From assembly GCA_004431415.1 (NCBI GenBank), contig QPMI01000325.1:1-64000 (forward strand): DNA of 64,000 nt, read 5' to 3'. This stretch comes from Cyanophora paradoxa. Lineage: Eukaryota > Glaucocystophyceae > Cyanophorales > Cyanophoraceae. Positions within the stretch are counted from its first letter, which is position 1. Each line of letters starts with the position of its first letter. Positions 1 through 12,073 of this stretch are shown in pieces. The translations under genes and the position numbers were made by a program. The notes beneath the pieces are model-generated. The model was not told where the DNA came from, ran no database searches, and was given only the letters and a program-made list of their open reading frames with translations.

Positions 1-453
1 ATCTGCGCACGCGCGCTCAGCCGGCGGCGGTTTGACAGGGCCCACGGGCGCACCGGCTGACTGGGCGCGGCATCAGCACGTGGACGCGGAACTGACTTCT
101 ATCCCGCTGCGTCCGCGCTCCGCTCTCCCGATAGCTAGTACCACCGGCGGTTGTCGCGCCAGAGGGCGACGGCTCTGCCTCTCCATCCGGCATCTTGGAG
201 GGCGGGGGCGATCACCGTGTTCTAGCTACGACTTTCTAGCAAATCGCCGGCCCGCCCTCTGGCATGCTGGTGCCAATGCCGTTCGAGGGTTTGCTTCGCG
301 GTATCCCCCCGTTCTTCGCGCGGGAATCGCGCCGTGCTCCTGGGCGCTTTCGGCCAGTGTTCAGGAGTTTCGGCTCCTCATTTGCGCTGTCGGCCTGTCG
401 CCGCACAGCCGCAGGCTCAGCTTGCGCGGTTTCAGGCGGACAGGCCGTCCCCG
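1..453. other. upstream region of the DNA methyltransferase gene
   Basis: I see no coding region that I can support here. Several reading frames are open but show no recognisable protein, as expected by chance in GC-rich DNA. The base composition is less extreme than in the gene downstream, like other spacers in the window. It probably contains the 5' untranslated region and promoter of the methyltransferase gene. Confidence 0.4.
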
Positions 454-2548
454 ATGGCGAAAGACAGTGGCAGCGAGGAGCGCGTCCCTAAGAAGGCGAG
501 ACGAAGCGCTCCCGCGAAGGAGGGTGCGCTGCGGGATGCACGTTCGCTCGGCCGCCAAACCCGGCCTCACGCGCGCCTGCAGGGCCGCCGGAGCCCGCCA
601 AGCGCCCTCTTCGCTCCGCCGCACCAAAGGTACCGCGCTTTGTCGCTCGCCGGCCGCGCTTCGAACTGGGGACGCGCAGAAACCGATGAAGGATGCGGAC
701 GCGTCGGACGATTCGGACAGCGGTGCGGGTGTGTGCAATCGCCTAAAGCATCCGCGCATCCGCGCCAGCGGTTGCGTATAAGCGCTGAAACGCGGGCAGG
801 CGCCGAGGATCTCGAACGCCCGGTGAACGGGAAGGACGTGAACGGGAAGGCCGCCGGCAAGCGCGGCAAGCAGAAGAAGGGGTCGGAAAAGGAAGAGAAG
901 AAGGCCCAGAGCGGTGCGCGAGCGCCCGGACCTCGTCGCCCTGGGCGACAGCGATCCCCGCGTCGCGCAGACGAAGAGGAAAGCAAGCCCAAACGGAAGA
1001 AAGGAGTTAAGGAGAAGGCGGCGAAGAAGGAAGCGGAGGAGGAGAAGGCGAATGACAAGGGTAGCGACGAGGGAGAGGGCTCGAAAAACGGCCAGGAAGG
1101 GGATGATGGGGCCGGCCAGAAGAAGCGGAAGGCGGGCAAGACGGCAAAGCCCGTGGACGAGGAGAAGATCCGGATCCCGAACTACAAGGGCGGTGCGCCG
1201 CCTGGGGGGCGAGGGGGGGCGGGCGGGGGCCGACGCGGAGCCCCCGGCGGGGCAGAGATGCTGCTGACGGTGACGGAGGCGGAGCTGGCGGCGGTGGTGC
1301 GGTGCGAGGGGATCCGCAAGAAGAACGACTCGAACGAGATCGAGGCGATGGAGGAGACGCGGGGCTCGGAGGCCGAGGAGGAGGCCTTCTTCCGCTCCGG
1401 CAAGGAGGCCCCCGAGCGCTGCCTCACCGACTACGCCATCTTCCGCTCCGACGGCTCCGTCCGCCCTCCCCGCCCCGCGCGCAGCCGGCCGGCTGGGCGC
1501 GAGGCGGGGGGCGGCAGGGCGTGCGCGTGGAGGCGATCGAGGAGGAGGCGGAGGAGACGCTCTACTTCAGCGGCGTCGTCAAGCGCCTCGGGGACCCCTC
1601 GCCGGCCCTGGAGCCCGGCGTGCGCGTCGTCTGCAGCTTCCCCCTCGTCCAGTGGTGCCTCGAGTTCCCCGAGCGGCGGCGGGGCGAGGAGGAGGCGGGG
1701 CCCATCGTCTGGGTCCGCACCGAGCTCGCCTTCTACCGCCTCGTGCACCCCGCCAAGGAGTACGAGGCGCTCGCCAAGCCCGTCCGCGAGAAGGCCGCCG
1801 CCGTGCACGCCCTCTTCTGCGCCCTCCGCGAGAACATGGCCGCCCCCTACGAGCTCGTCCTCGACAAGGCCCGCCCCTCCGCCCCGCCGCGCGGCCCCGG
1901 GGCGCGGCTGAGGCGGCGCAGGTGGCGCAGCGGACGCCGGAGCGGCCCGTGACGGAGGCCTACCTCGTCGCCAACGCTCAGTTCGTCCTCCACCAGGTGC
2001 CCCCGCCCGCCCGCCGCGCCCCGCCGGGCTCGCCGCCGCGCCGCGCCGAGCGCCGGGCTGCAGCTGGAGGGCCTGGACGCGAGCACGCGGGAGAAGCTGG
2101 AGGAGCAGGGCGGCGGCGCGCACGCGGCCTCCAAGAAGAAGCGCAAGGCGGCGGCGGGGGCGGCGGCCGCCGAGGCCGGCGCGCTCTTCTGCAAGACCCC
2201 CTTCGCCGCCAAGCTCGAGGCGAAGCACAAGCAGCTGCTCGCTACGGGCGAGCTCTCCCGCTCCGCCGGCCTCCGCATGTCCAAGGACGCCCAGAGTGCG
2301 CACATGCGCACCGGACCGCGCGGGTGCCGGCGGGTGACGGGGCGAGCGGGGGCAGAGGCGGTGGAGCAGCGGCAGCGGGAGGAGGAGGCGGTGATGGGGC
2401 GGTACCCGGACGAGGAGGTCGTGTACGTGCCCGCGGAGACCGAGTTCCCCGAGGACGCGCAGCTGCCCGGCGAGGAGATCGACTTTGGCGCCCTCGCCGC
2501 CCTCGCCGCCGCCCGTGCCGCCGCCGCCGACGCCGCCGCCGCCGCCCG

Positions 2549-2579
<31 letters not shown>

Positions 2580-5500
2580 GAGGGTGGCGGCAAGAAGGGG
2601 CGGAGGGGCGGTAAGAAGGGGGAGGATGCGGGGGAGGAGGGGTTCGAGGGGATGCAGCTGCCGCGGCGGCACCTGGACGAGTTCGCGGTGTACGACGCCG
2701 ACTTCTCGATGGTGCCCCTCGAGGCCCTCTTCCTCGACGACGACGCCCCCGCCCTCGTCGAGATCTACGCCTCCGGCTTCGCCATGGCCCCCGCGCAGTG
2801 GGACCGCAAGGAGTCGGCCCAGCGCGCCGCCCGCGCCGGCCCCTCCCCCGGCCCCGCCGCCGCCGGCTCCAGCAGCGCCCCCGGCTCCAGCTCTGGCGCC
2901 GCTGCCGGCTCCAGCTCTGCAGCAGGATCGAGCTCGGCCGCAGGATCCAGCTCTGCGGCAGGATCGAGCGGCGCCGCGGGTTCCAGCTCGGCCGGGGGTT
3001 CCAGCTCGGCGGCGGGTTCCAGCTCGGCCGCGGGCTCCAGCTCGGCCGCGGGCTCCAGCTCGGCCGCGGGCTCCAGCTCGGCCGCGGGCTCCAGCTCGGC
3101 CGCGGGCTCCAGCTCGGCCGCGGGCTCGAGTTCGGGGGCGGCCGGCTCGAGCGCGGGGGCGTCGGCGGGGAGGCGGGCCGGGGAGGAGGAGGGGGCGGGT
3201 GCGGGGCTGGTGGAGGGGAGCGGGCGGCGGGTGTACCTGGGCCCCGTGACGGAGCTCTACTTCGACATCATCTCGGTGGAGGCGGACGCCGTCCCCGCCC
3301 TCGTGCTCCGCACGGGCTGCGCCGAGTACGCGCTCGAGAGCCCCGCCCTCGAGTACTCCGACTTCTTCGGGCCCGTCCTCCGCAAGCGCAACCTCGCATG
3401 GCGCATCATCGCCCGCCTCCGCGAGGAGTCCCGCGCCTCCAAAGTCAGGTCCGCCCCGCGCCCCCGCGCCGCCCCGGCCGCGCCGCGCGCGAGAGGCGGC
3501 GCAGCTTCGACGAGATCGTGCGGGAGATTGCCAAGGAGCCCATCTCCTCCCCGCACTTCATGCCCGCCACCCCCGCCCGCCCCGCCCCGGGCCCCGCCCC
3601 GCCCCTGAGGCCGCCGCAGCGGGAAGAAGCCGGAGAAGGTGGCGGCGGCGATCGTGCAGGCGGGGGTCTTCATCCTGCGCATGATCGAGAAGCTGGTGGA
3701 GCTCGTGCAGGTGACGTTCGGCTCGAGCGACCTCAACTTCCTCCGCTCCTGCTCCTTCGTCGCCGCCCTGCGCACCAAGATCCGGGAGCGGGAGGCGGCC
3801 GGGCCCTCCGCGCGCCTCGTCGAGCGCTACCGGGCGCTCCGCGAGCTGGCGCGCACGCAGCCGGGCCTCCTGCGGCGCGGCGGCCTGCGCATGCCGCGGG
3901 GCGCCAAGGTCGCCAAGGGGCCCACCAAGGCCACCGTCACGCCCCTCGTCGGCGCTATCTGGAACGACACCATCTTCACCTCCCAGACCCTCAACCTGCC
4001 CGCCGACGGCGCCGGGCCGGGGGGCGGGCAGGCCGAGGTCGACCCCGACGCAGTGCGCGCCCCCGAGGACCGCGAGGAGGAGGACGAGGAGGAGGAGGAG
4101 GAGAAGCCCGCGCAGGCCCCCAAGACCCGCTCCAACGCCGGCGTGCGCGCCCCGGGCCCCCGCGGGGTCGGCGAGGCGCTGAGGGGGCGGCAGCGGGGGG
4201 AGGCGCCGAGCACGGGGCGGGTCCGCGAGGGCTCCACCATCCGCTGGGAGGGCGAGCCCCTGGGGACCGTCGACGGCCGCACGTACTACTCGTGCGCCCC
4301 CGCCTTCCCCGCGGGCCCCGGGGGCCAGCGGTGCTGATGCCCGGGCAGGGCGGCGCGGGTCGGGGGCGTGCTGGTGCGCCCGCAGGAGACGTACCTGCGC
4401 TTCAAGCCGGCGGAGGGGGAGGTGCCGCTGCGGGAGGGGGCGGAGAAGGTGCCGGACTACATCGGGCGGGTGGCGGCGCTCTGGGAGGGGCGCTCGGCGG
4501 AGGGCGCGCGGGACAAGTTCGCCTTCGTCCAGTGGCTCTACCGCGGCGTCGACACCATCCTCGGCGACTTCTCGTCCGCCCGCCCCGCCCCGCCCCGCCC
4601 CGCCCTGGCGCGGGGCCCACGGAGGGGGGCAGCGACCCCCGCGTCCTCTTCCTCTCCACGCACTGGAGCGAGAACTCGCTGAGCTGCATCGCGGGGCCCG
4701 CCGAGGTGCGCGTCGGCGAGGAGCCCGAGGGCGTCGAGAGCGTCACCGGCGCCGCCGGCACCGCCCGCGAGGAGCCCTCCGTCTTCTTCATGTCCAAGTG
4801 CGCCCCGCTGAAGCGAGAGGCGCCGGCCGCGCCGACGCGGCGGGCGGCAGGATGTACCGCCCCTTCACGCCCTGCTTCACGGACCTGCCGACGGAGAAGC
4901 CGCCGGCGACGGCCGCCTCCGCGCACGCCTTCTGCGTCCAGTGCGGCGCCCGCCTCCCTCCGCGCACGGGGCGGCGGCTGAGGCGGGGCAGGACGAGCGC
5001 GATGCAGGCGCTGCGGAAGAGCGGGGAGCTGCAGGTGGACTGGGACGACGAGGACGCGCTGCCGGCCGATAAGAAGGCCAAGGGCGCCCGCCAGTACTCC
5101 CGCATCATGGTCACCCGGTGGGACCACCGCGCCGACGCCCTCGAGACGTGCCCGCCCCCCGCCCCCCGCCCCCTCGGGGGCCCACGCCGGCGCAGGACGG
5201 CCTTTTCGGTGGGGGACTGCTGCTACCTGCACCCGGACGCGCACGCGTTCGAGTACCCGCGGGCGCTGGAGGTGCCGGACACGAGCCACCGGGTGCAGTA
5301 CGGCGGCCGCAAGTCTCAGTTCATCAAGGGCTCCGCCGGCTGCGCCCCGCCCTTCGTCGTCGCCCAGATCCTCGCCTTCCACCGCGTCCGCCCCGCCCCC
5401 CCGCCCCCCCGCCTCCCCGGTGCGGGGCGCGGGTGACGGGGCGCAGGGGGCGGGGGAGGAGGGCGAGCTGCGCGTGCGCCTCTTCTACCGCCCCGAGAAC

Positions 5501-7585
5501 ACCCACGAGGAGCGCGCCCTCGCCTACTCCTCCCCCTTCCGCGTCCGCACCGCCCCGCCCGCCCGCCCGCCCGCCGCCCGCCCGGCCGCCCGGCGTTGCT
5601 GACGGGCGGCAGCTGCTCTTCTGGAGCGGGGAGGAGGCGACGGTGGGGGTGGAGCACCTACGGGGCTCCTGCATGGTGGCCCGCAAGGACGCCGAGATCT
5701 TCGACCTCGACGCCTTCCTCGCGTGCGCCCCGGGCCCCGCCCCGCCCCGTCCCCGCCCGCCCGGCCTGAGCCGGCGCAGCGGGGAGGACCGCTTCTACTA
5801 CGAGCAGGCGTACGACCCCAAGGCGAAGAAGTTCGGGCCCGTCCCCGCCGGCGTCAAGACCTCCCGGCCCCTCCCCGCCGCCCCCGGTGGCGAGGCGCAG
5901 GGGGCCGGCAAGGGCAAGGGCAAGGGGAAGGAGAAGGAGGCGCGCGCGGAGGCGAAGGAGGCCGCTGCCCCCGCGCGGCTGGCGGCGATGGACATCTTCG
6001 CGGGGTGCGGGGGCCTCTCGTGGGGCCTCGAGCAGGCGGGGGTCATCGAGACCAAGTGGGCGGTGGACATGAGCGAGCAGGCCCTCGCCGCCTTCCGCAC
6101 CAACCACCCCGCCGCCGCCACCTTCACCGAGGACTGCAACGGCGCGCCCCGCCCCGCCGCAGCCCCGCCCCGCCCCCCTCACCGCCCCGCAGAGCTCCTC
6201 ATGAAGGCGATGAACGGCCAGGCCGACCCGCGCTTCCCCAAGAAGGGCGAGGCGCGCCCCGCCCCGCCCCTCCGCCTTCCCTCGACGCTGACGGCCGGCG
6301 GCAGGTGGGGATGCTCATCGGGGGGCCCCCGTGCCAGGGGTATAGCGGGATGAACCGGTTCGCGGAGCGGGAGCGGGCGGCGCTGCTGAACTCGCTGGTG
6401 GTCTCGTACCTCTCGTTCTGCGACTTCTACCGGCCGCGCTTCTTCCTGCTGGAGAACGTGAAGACCTTCGTGGACAAGTACAAGGGGGCCGTCCTGAAGC
6501 TCTGCCTCCGCACCCTCACGGCGATGGGCTACCAGTGCCGCTTCGGCATCCTCCAGGCCGGCAGCTACGGCGTGCCCCAGTCGCGCCGCCGCCTCTTCAT
6601 CCTCGCCGCCCTCCCGGGCGAGCGCCTGCCCGCCTTCCCCGAGCCCCTCCACGTCTTCCCCCGCGCCGACTCCCAGGCCCGCGCGCCGCCCCCGCCCCTC
6701 CCCCGCCGCCGGGGCGAGCGGGGCGGCGCAGATCGCGATGAACCTGCGGATGTACGACGGGAGCGCGTTGCGGTTCGTGGCGGTGCGGCGGACGGAGTCG
6801 GCGCCGCTGCGGGCGGTGACGGTGCGGGACGCGATCGAGGACCTGCCGCCCGTGCGCCTCGGCGCGGCCGAGGTCGAGCTGCCCTACGCCGCCGCCCTCG
6901 TCAACGACTACCAGCGGCGCATGCGCGCGGGGGCGGCCCCCGCGCTGCTCTACGAGCACGTGGTGAAGGCGATCCGGGACGAGATCGTCGTGGTGCGCAT
7001 CCAGCGCATCCCGAAGCGCCGCGGGGCCGACTGGCGCGACCTCCCCGACATCAAGGCCCGCCCCGCCCCCGCGCCCCGCCCCGCGCGCCCCGCGCCCCGG
7101 CCTGACGCCCCGCAGGTGATCCTCTCCGACGGCAAGACCGACGACCTCATCCCCTTCTGCCTCCCCGTGCGCCCCGCGCCCCCGCGCGCCGCGCCGCGCG
7201 CCGCTGAGGGGCGGGGGCGGGGCGCAGAACACGGCGGCGCGGCACAACGCGTGGGCGGGGCTGTACGGGCGGCTGGACCCCGAGGGCCAGTTCTCGACCA
7301 TCACGACGGAGCCGAACCCGCTCGCCAAGGCCGGCCTCGCCCTCCACCCCACCCAGGACCGCATCATCTCCGTCCGCGAGTGCGCCCGCGCCCAGGGCTT
7401 CCCCGACTGCTTCCGCTTCGCCGGCGCCGTCGGCGACAAGTACCGCCAGGCCCGCCCCCGGCCCGCCCCCGCCCGCCCCGCGCCCTCACGCCCCGCAGAT
7501 CGGCAATGCCGTGCCGCCGCCCCTGGGGCAGGCCATCGGCCTCGAAATCAAGAAGGCCCTCCTCCCCAGCTCCAAGAAGCTCTAG
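454..7585 (+). CDS. DNMT1: DNA (cytosine-5) methyltransferase, DNMT1/MET1 type
   Basis: Maintenance-type cytosine methyltransferase acting on nuclear DNA. In order: a Lys/Glu-rich N-terminus with nuclear-localisation-like clusters (454-1190); a first replication-foci (RFTS) domain (about 1260-2290); a second RFTS (about 2660-3540) split by a Ser/Ala/Gly repeat; two BAH domains (about 4200-4880 and 5200-5850); and the catalytic domain (about 5985-7585). The catalytic motifs look intact: motif I ([12 protein letters not shown]), the PCQ loop ([14 protein letters not shown]), ENV ([11 protein letters not shown]), [15 protein letters not shown], the [11 protein letters not shown] motif and the final [13 protein letters not shown]. 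Two RFTS domains and no visible CXXC finger match plant MET1 more than animal DNMT1. The start at 454 gives [17 protein letters not shown], which suits a basic nuclear N-terminus. Introns are numerous, for example 1869-1921 (GC-AG) and 2296-2355 (GT-AG). Stop TAG at 7583. Confidence 0.93.
2862..3150 (+). repeat. in-frame 18-bp minisatellite inside the second RFTS domain
   Basis: Tandem repeat with unit GGCTCCAGCTCGGCCGCG or close variants. It encodes repeated Gly-Ser-Ser-Ser-Ala-Ala and is most regular at about 3013-3126. It lies between the two halves of the second RFTS domain of the methyltransferase and stays in frame, so it should form a flexible surface loop. Copy number is likely to vary between strains. 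Confidence 0.8.
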
Positions 7586-7999
7586 CTAGCCTGCGGGGCG
7601 CTCTCAGCCGTACCCGCCGCCCAGGCGCGCGGGAGCTAGCGCTTGTCAATTCAGAATCGAATTTTGCAGAATTTCCTGCGTTCGCAGGGGAAAGAGAGAA
7701 ACGGGAGTACACTATTCCTACCCACTTGCTTCCTAGCCTCGAAGAGCGGCTTCTGGCAATCAGAATAGCGTCATCGGTACACGCGCACGAGACAACCTCT
7801 CTGTGTGCGTAGCGCCGGGAGAGAGAGCCAGATATAGACACCCGTCCTAGAAAGCTCATCGAGCCTTCTTAACGATGTGAAAGGAGGCTCGACTGCTCCG
7901 CCGGGAGCTCGACTGATCCGCGGCCGCGCGCAGCAAACGTTTGCGCGGTTCGGGGATACTCGCTGCGAGCGGCGGCTTTAGCCAGCTAGCACATCGACG
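7586..7999. other. intergenic spacer
   Basis: AT-richer spacer between two genes on the + strand. It holds CTAGCTAGC right at the methyltransferase stop (7582) and GCTAGC just before the next start (7985). I see no coding region. Confidence 0.5.
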
Positions 8000-8650
8000 A
8001 TGCCGCACTACGAGAACCAGACGTACTCGGATTACAAGGTCAGTCCCCGGCCCCCCTCTTGTGTTTCGCCGGCGCCGGCCTCGAGCTCAGCCATGCCAGG
8101 TCGGAGTCGGCAAGGAGCGCCACATGCACGAGATTCTTCACGGGAGGGACACGTCATGGCTCAAGTGAGTCGTCGACCTGCTTCGCACGCCAGCGCGCTG
8201 GTACACGGAGCTGACGCCCCGCGCAGGACTGCTGTACCGCCTGGTGCGGCAGCGCGCGGCGGCCGCACGCCCAAGGCCGCCGGCGGGGGCTCACGCGCCG
8301 GCGCAGGCTGGAAGATCTCGCCGGCGACCAAGGCGCACGCGGTGGACACGACGCGCCCGAACTTCGCGCTGAAGCCGCCCCCGGAGCCGCAGCCGCGCTC
8401 CCCCGCGCCCGGCGACGGCGAGCCGGTCGACGACACGGTGCGCCGCCTGGGACCGCCCCTGCCGCCGCCCCCGCCGCCCCCGCGGCCGCGCTGCAGCTGG
8501 GCGGGGCCGACGTGCGCGCAGCCGCTGTTCCGGACGGTGGCGGACCGGCGGACGTTCAAGCCGACGCCGGAGGAGCAGATGTACCTCTCCCTCGCCATCG
8601 GCTCCAAGCGCCGCCTCGACGGCGGCTTCTACGGCTTCAAGGCCCAGTAG
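8000..8650 (+). CDS. small protein of unknown function
   Basis: I do not recognise the family. The first exon reads MPHYENQTYSDYK. An intron (GTCAGT donor) joins it to an exon VGVGKERHMHEILHGRDTSW, and a third exon is Ala/Gly/Pro-rich and contains KISPATKAHAVDTTRPNF. A further intron probably starts at the GTGCGCC near 8438 and ends at a CAG near 8520. The C-terminus includes RTFKPTPEEQMYLSLAIGSK and ends at TAG 8648. The short, charged, Tyr/Pro-containing sequence without membrane segments resembles small ciliary microtubule-associated proteins in style. That is only an impression, and a radial spoke gene about 9 kb away is weak support. Confidence 0.55.
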   Translation: MPHYENQTYSDYKVSPRPPSCVSPAPASSSAMPGRSRQGAPHARDSSREGHVMAQVSRRPASHASALVHGADAPRRTAVPPGAAARGGRTPKAAGGGSRAGAGWKISPATKAHAVDTTRPNFALKPPPEPQPRSPAPGDGEPVDDTVRRLGPPLPPPPPPPRPRCSWAGPTCAQPLFRTVADRRTFKPTPEEQMYLSLAIGSKRRLDGGFYGFKAQ

Positions 8651-8974
8651 CACCCCGCCCCGCCCCGCCCCGTCCCGTCCCGTCCGCCCGACCCGCGCGC
8701 GGAGCCTTGGAGCCCGTCGCCTCCTCGTCGCATTGGGGCACGCGTGCGGCTGCGGAGCGCGGCGCCAGAGAGCAGGAAATTACACACACGCACACACACG
8801 CTAGCTAGAATAATATGAACCCAATACATAAGATCAGGAGCCTGCGCCGCGAGTCAAAGAAGCTTCTAGATCTAGAGGCGCGATGGATATCCGAGCGAAA
8901 GCATAAGAAAAGCGCTGGTCGCGGCAGCGTGAAATGGAAAGGGGCGCCGTGGCCCGGCGGCATGCGCAGCGCGG
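8651..8974. other. convergent intergenic spacer
   Basis: Spacer between two genes that end towards each other. It holds a short CA-rich stretch at about 8781-8800 followed directly by CTAGCTAG at 8801. No gene seen. Confidence 0.5.
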
Positions 8975-11900
8975 TCACTCGGCGGCGAGGGCCGGGGCGG
9001 CGCTGGGGGAGAGCGAGGACTCGCGGGCCGGGGCGGGCGGGGCACGGAAGGATGTGCGGAGGGCGGAGAGGGCCCTTTTAAAGCGGGCGGAGCGCTCGCC
9101 CGGGGGCGTCGAGGCGGGGTCGAGGCCGGAGGGGCGGCGGGTGGGGAGCGGGAGGAGGGCGGCGGGGCGGGCCCCGGGGGTGCCGGGGCTCGGGGTGCCC
9201 CCCGAGGCGGGGCTCCCCGGCCCTCCGAGACCTCCAGCGGGGCGAGGCCGGGCGGGGAGCCGCGCGCCCCCCACGGGCGCCCCGGCGGCGTCCCCGCGGG
9301 GGAGCCGCTCTCGGCGCGCGCGAGGGGCGACTCGCGCCGAGGGCGGGGCTCGCGGGGCGCTCGAGCGGGGGCAGGGCGGCCAGGGAGCCCGAGCGGCCGG
9401 CGAGGAAGGCGAGGCCGCCGCCCCCGGCCCCCGGGAGAGGGCGGCGAGGTCGGGGCCGGCGACGCGCGTGCCCCGCGCCCCCTCCAGCAGCGCCCCCGGC
9501 GGCCCCGCCGCCGCCGCCTCGCCGCCGCCGCCGCCTCGACGTCCCTGCCGGCGCTCAGCGCCGCGGTGGGGCCGGGGAGGAGGGCGGAGCGCACGACGCG
9601 GCGCCGTGGGCGAGGCTGGGGGCGGACGCGGGGGCCCGCCCTGAGGTCCGCTCGGCGAGCCGCCGCGCGGCTTTGAAGCTCATCCGGTGCAGGCTGAAGC
9701 TCTGCGCCCGCCTCTCCAGGCCCCCCCGCCCCCCGTCCTCCGACACGTACCCCTGCGCACCCGTGGGCGGGGGGCGGGGCCGGAGCGGGGCCGGGGGACG
9801 CACGCTGGGGGTGGAGGGGACGGCGAGGGTGGAGGAGGCGCGGAGGAGCGGGGGCGGGGCCGGGGCGGGGCCCGGGGCGGGCGGCTCGGGCTCGGCGAGC
9901 AGCGGGGGCCGCCCGACCTCGATCTTGAGGCTGCCGCCCGAGGGGGGCCCCTTGAGGCTGCCCCCGGAGGAGGGGCCCTTCAGGCTGCCCCCGGAGCGAG
10001 GCCCCGTTGCCGACAGCAGCGCCCCCAGCCCCCCAGCGCCTCCCCCGCGCCCGCTCCGGCCCGGCCCTGGCCCCCGCGGCGGGGGCGGAGCGGGCGGCGA
10101 GGGAGGCGGCGATGGAGGCGAGGGGGTCGCGGGCGGGGCCGGCGGCCCGGGCGTCGGCGCGGCGGCGGCGGAGACGGCGGAGAGGCGGCGGGAGGCCTCC
10201 GCGAGGGCCGCCTCCACGCCCCCTGCCCCGCGCTGCGGCGCCCCCGCGCCGGCGGCGGCGGGGCGCTCCTCGGCGGGGGCGGCGTGCGGGCTCGAGCGCG
10301 CCTCGGCGAGGCGACGGGCGGCCTTGCGGGGCCCCCGCGAGGCACCCCTGCGGGAGGTCGCTGTAGTACCCGACCTCCTCCTCCACCGCCGCCAGCAGGC
10401 CCCGGGCCCCCCGCGGCGGCCGCCGGGCCGACGGGGCGGAAGAAGAAGCTCTTCTGGTGGGCGAGGGCGGCGGCCATGCCGCGGAAGGCCGCCCCGCCGG
10501 CCTCGCCGCGCCGGCGGCCGGCCTCCTCGCCCTCGTCGTCGTCGTCGTCGGTGCCGGGGGCGCCTCGGCCTCGGCCTCGCGGCGCAGGCGGGCCTTCACG
10601 GCGCCCTCCCCCGCCTTCCCCCGCCACGACCGCGACCGCGGCATCCGAGACGCCCCCGCGGGGGGCCCGCCGCCGCCGCCGGCGCCACCCCGCGGGTGGG
10701 GCCGGGGCGGCGTCGCGCCCCGTGCCGAGGAGCTGCGACTGTGCGAGCTCGCTCGCCTCGAGCACCGCCCGCAGCAGCCGCCCCAGCGCCGCCCCGAGCT
10801 CTGCCTCGCCCCGTCAGCGCGGCGGGGCGCGGCGGGCGGGGCGGGGCGGGACCGGCGCGGGCGGCGTCGCAGTCGAGTGTGAAGAGGACGGCGGGGCCGG
10901 CGGCGAGCGCCCGGCGCACGATGCGGTCCGCCGCGCTCTGCGCGTCGAGCCAGCGGGGCCAGAGGGCCTCGCCCGGGCCGGCGCGCGTGAGGCGCTCGCC
11001 GGGAGGCGCGGGGTGGCGGGGATGGAGGGCCCGGCGGGGTCGTCGGGGAGGGTGTCGGGGCCGGGGCGTAGTGGAGGCGAGGGCGCCGTCGAGGAGGAAG
11101 TGGAGGGGCCGAGCGCCGCGCCGGCCGCGAGGAGCGGCTCCAGGGCGGCGTCCTCGGGGGCGGCGGCGCGGGGCCGCGCCTCGAGGGCCCCCGCGTAGAG
11201 CTGCTCCCCGTCCCGCAGCAGCCGCCGCGCCCCCGCCCCGCCAGCGCCCGCAGCTCCCGCCCCGTTGCGTCCAGCAGCCCTGGCACCGTCTGCCCCCGTG
11301 GCCCGTGAGCCGCCGGGTGCCGGCGTGGGGAGCGGGGCGGGGGGCGGGCGGACGGCGAGGAAGTCGGTGACGCGGGAGAGGTCGCCGGCGCGCTTGGCCT
11401 CGCGGGCGCGGCGCCAGGCGGCGTGCGGGTGGACCAGCAGGCGGGTCCCCTCCGCGGCGCTCACCGCCGAGAAAGCGCGGGGCCCCGGCTCGAGGGCCGC
11501 CGCCACGCCGAACGCCGAGCCGCCTTGCAGCGTCTCCTTCAGCCCGGGCGCCCCCGCCGCCCCCGGCCACGAGACCTCCACCGCCCCTGCGCGTCCCCCG
11601 CCGCCTGAGCCGCGGCCGCCAAAGCGCGCGCGGCGACGGCGGCCGAGGGCCGGTGCACCGGAGAGGACTTGGAAGCAGGCGTCGCCGTGGTCGCCGCACA
11701 CAAAGACGGCGCTGCGGGCCCCGCAGCTCTGCAGCGTCAGCTCCCGGCACACGCCGTCCATCAGCGCCGTGTCCTCCTCCAGCGCATCCCCTGCGCGCCC
11801 CGCCCGCGGTGAGCCAGCGCCGGTGGCGGCGGCGAGGGGCAGCGGCTCGCCCAGAGGAGTGATCGAGACCCATGGCCGCAGGGCGGCGATGTCCTCTGCC

Positions 11901-12073
11901 GTGCGCTGCGCTCCGCTGCGCCCCGCCGGCGTCAGCGGCGATCGCAAAGGCAGCAGCTTTGGCGGATTGAGGCCGCACTCTTTAGCCGCGGCGCTAGCTG
12001 CCGCCGCTGCGGCCGCCGGCTCCAGAAGCCTACGGCATCGATCTCCTTCGGCCGCAATCACATCCGCGCTCAT
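8975..12073 (-). CDS. cyclic-nucleotide-binding-like domain protein with long disordered tail
   Basis: The N-terminal third contains a cyclic-nucleotide-binding-like fold: VFVCGDHGDACFQVLSG (near 11690) has the spacing of the family's G-D-x-G-D-x-F-x-V-x-x-G strand-turn-strand signature. It is followed by VEVSWPG and by GGSAFGVAAALEPGPRAFSA, the equivalent of the phosphate-binding cassette. A second, weaker copy may start at FLATVPGLLDATGRELRALA. The cassette lacks the usual R-A-A-T/S core, so cyclic nucleotide binding is uncertain. The rest is Pro/Ala/Ser-rich with three SGGSLKGP-type repeats near 9950 and ends in a basic stretch (RFKRALSALRTSFRA) before the stop at 8975. Several GC-rich introns interrupt it, and exact exon limits in the repetitive half are unresolved. 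Start ATG at 12073. Confidence 0.6.

Noticed and set aside
9687-11198. Long plus-strand open frames opposite the same gene
   Set aside because: Low-complexity shadow translation; the opposite strand carries the cyclic-nucleotide-binding-like signature.
8872-11286. A very long minus-strand open frame (about 800 codons) overlapping the cyclic-nucleotide-binding-like gene in another frame
   Set aside because: Its translation is almost wholly Arg/Pro/Ala/Gly with no motifs. GC-rich coding DNA lacks stops in other frames, and the recognised exons lie in different frames.
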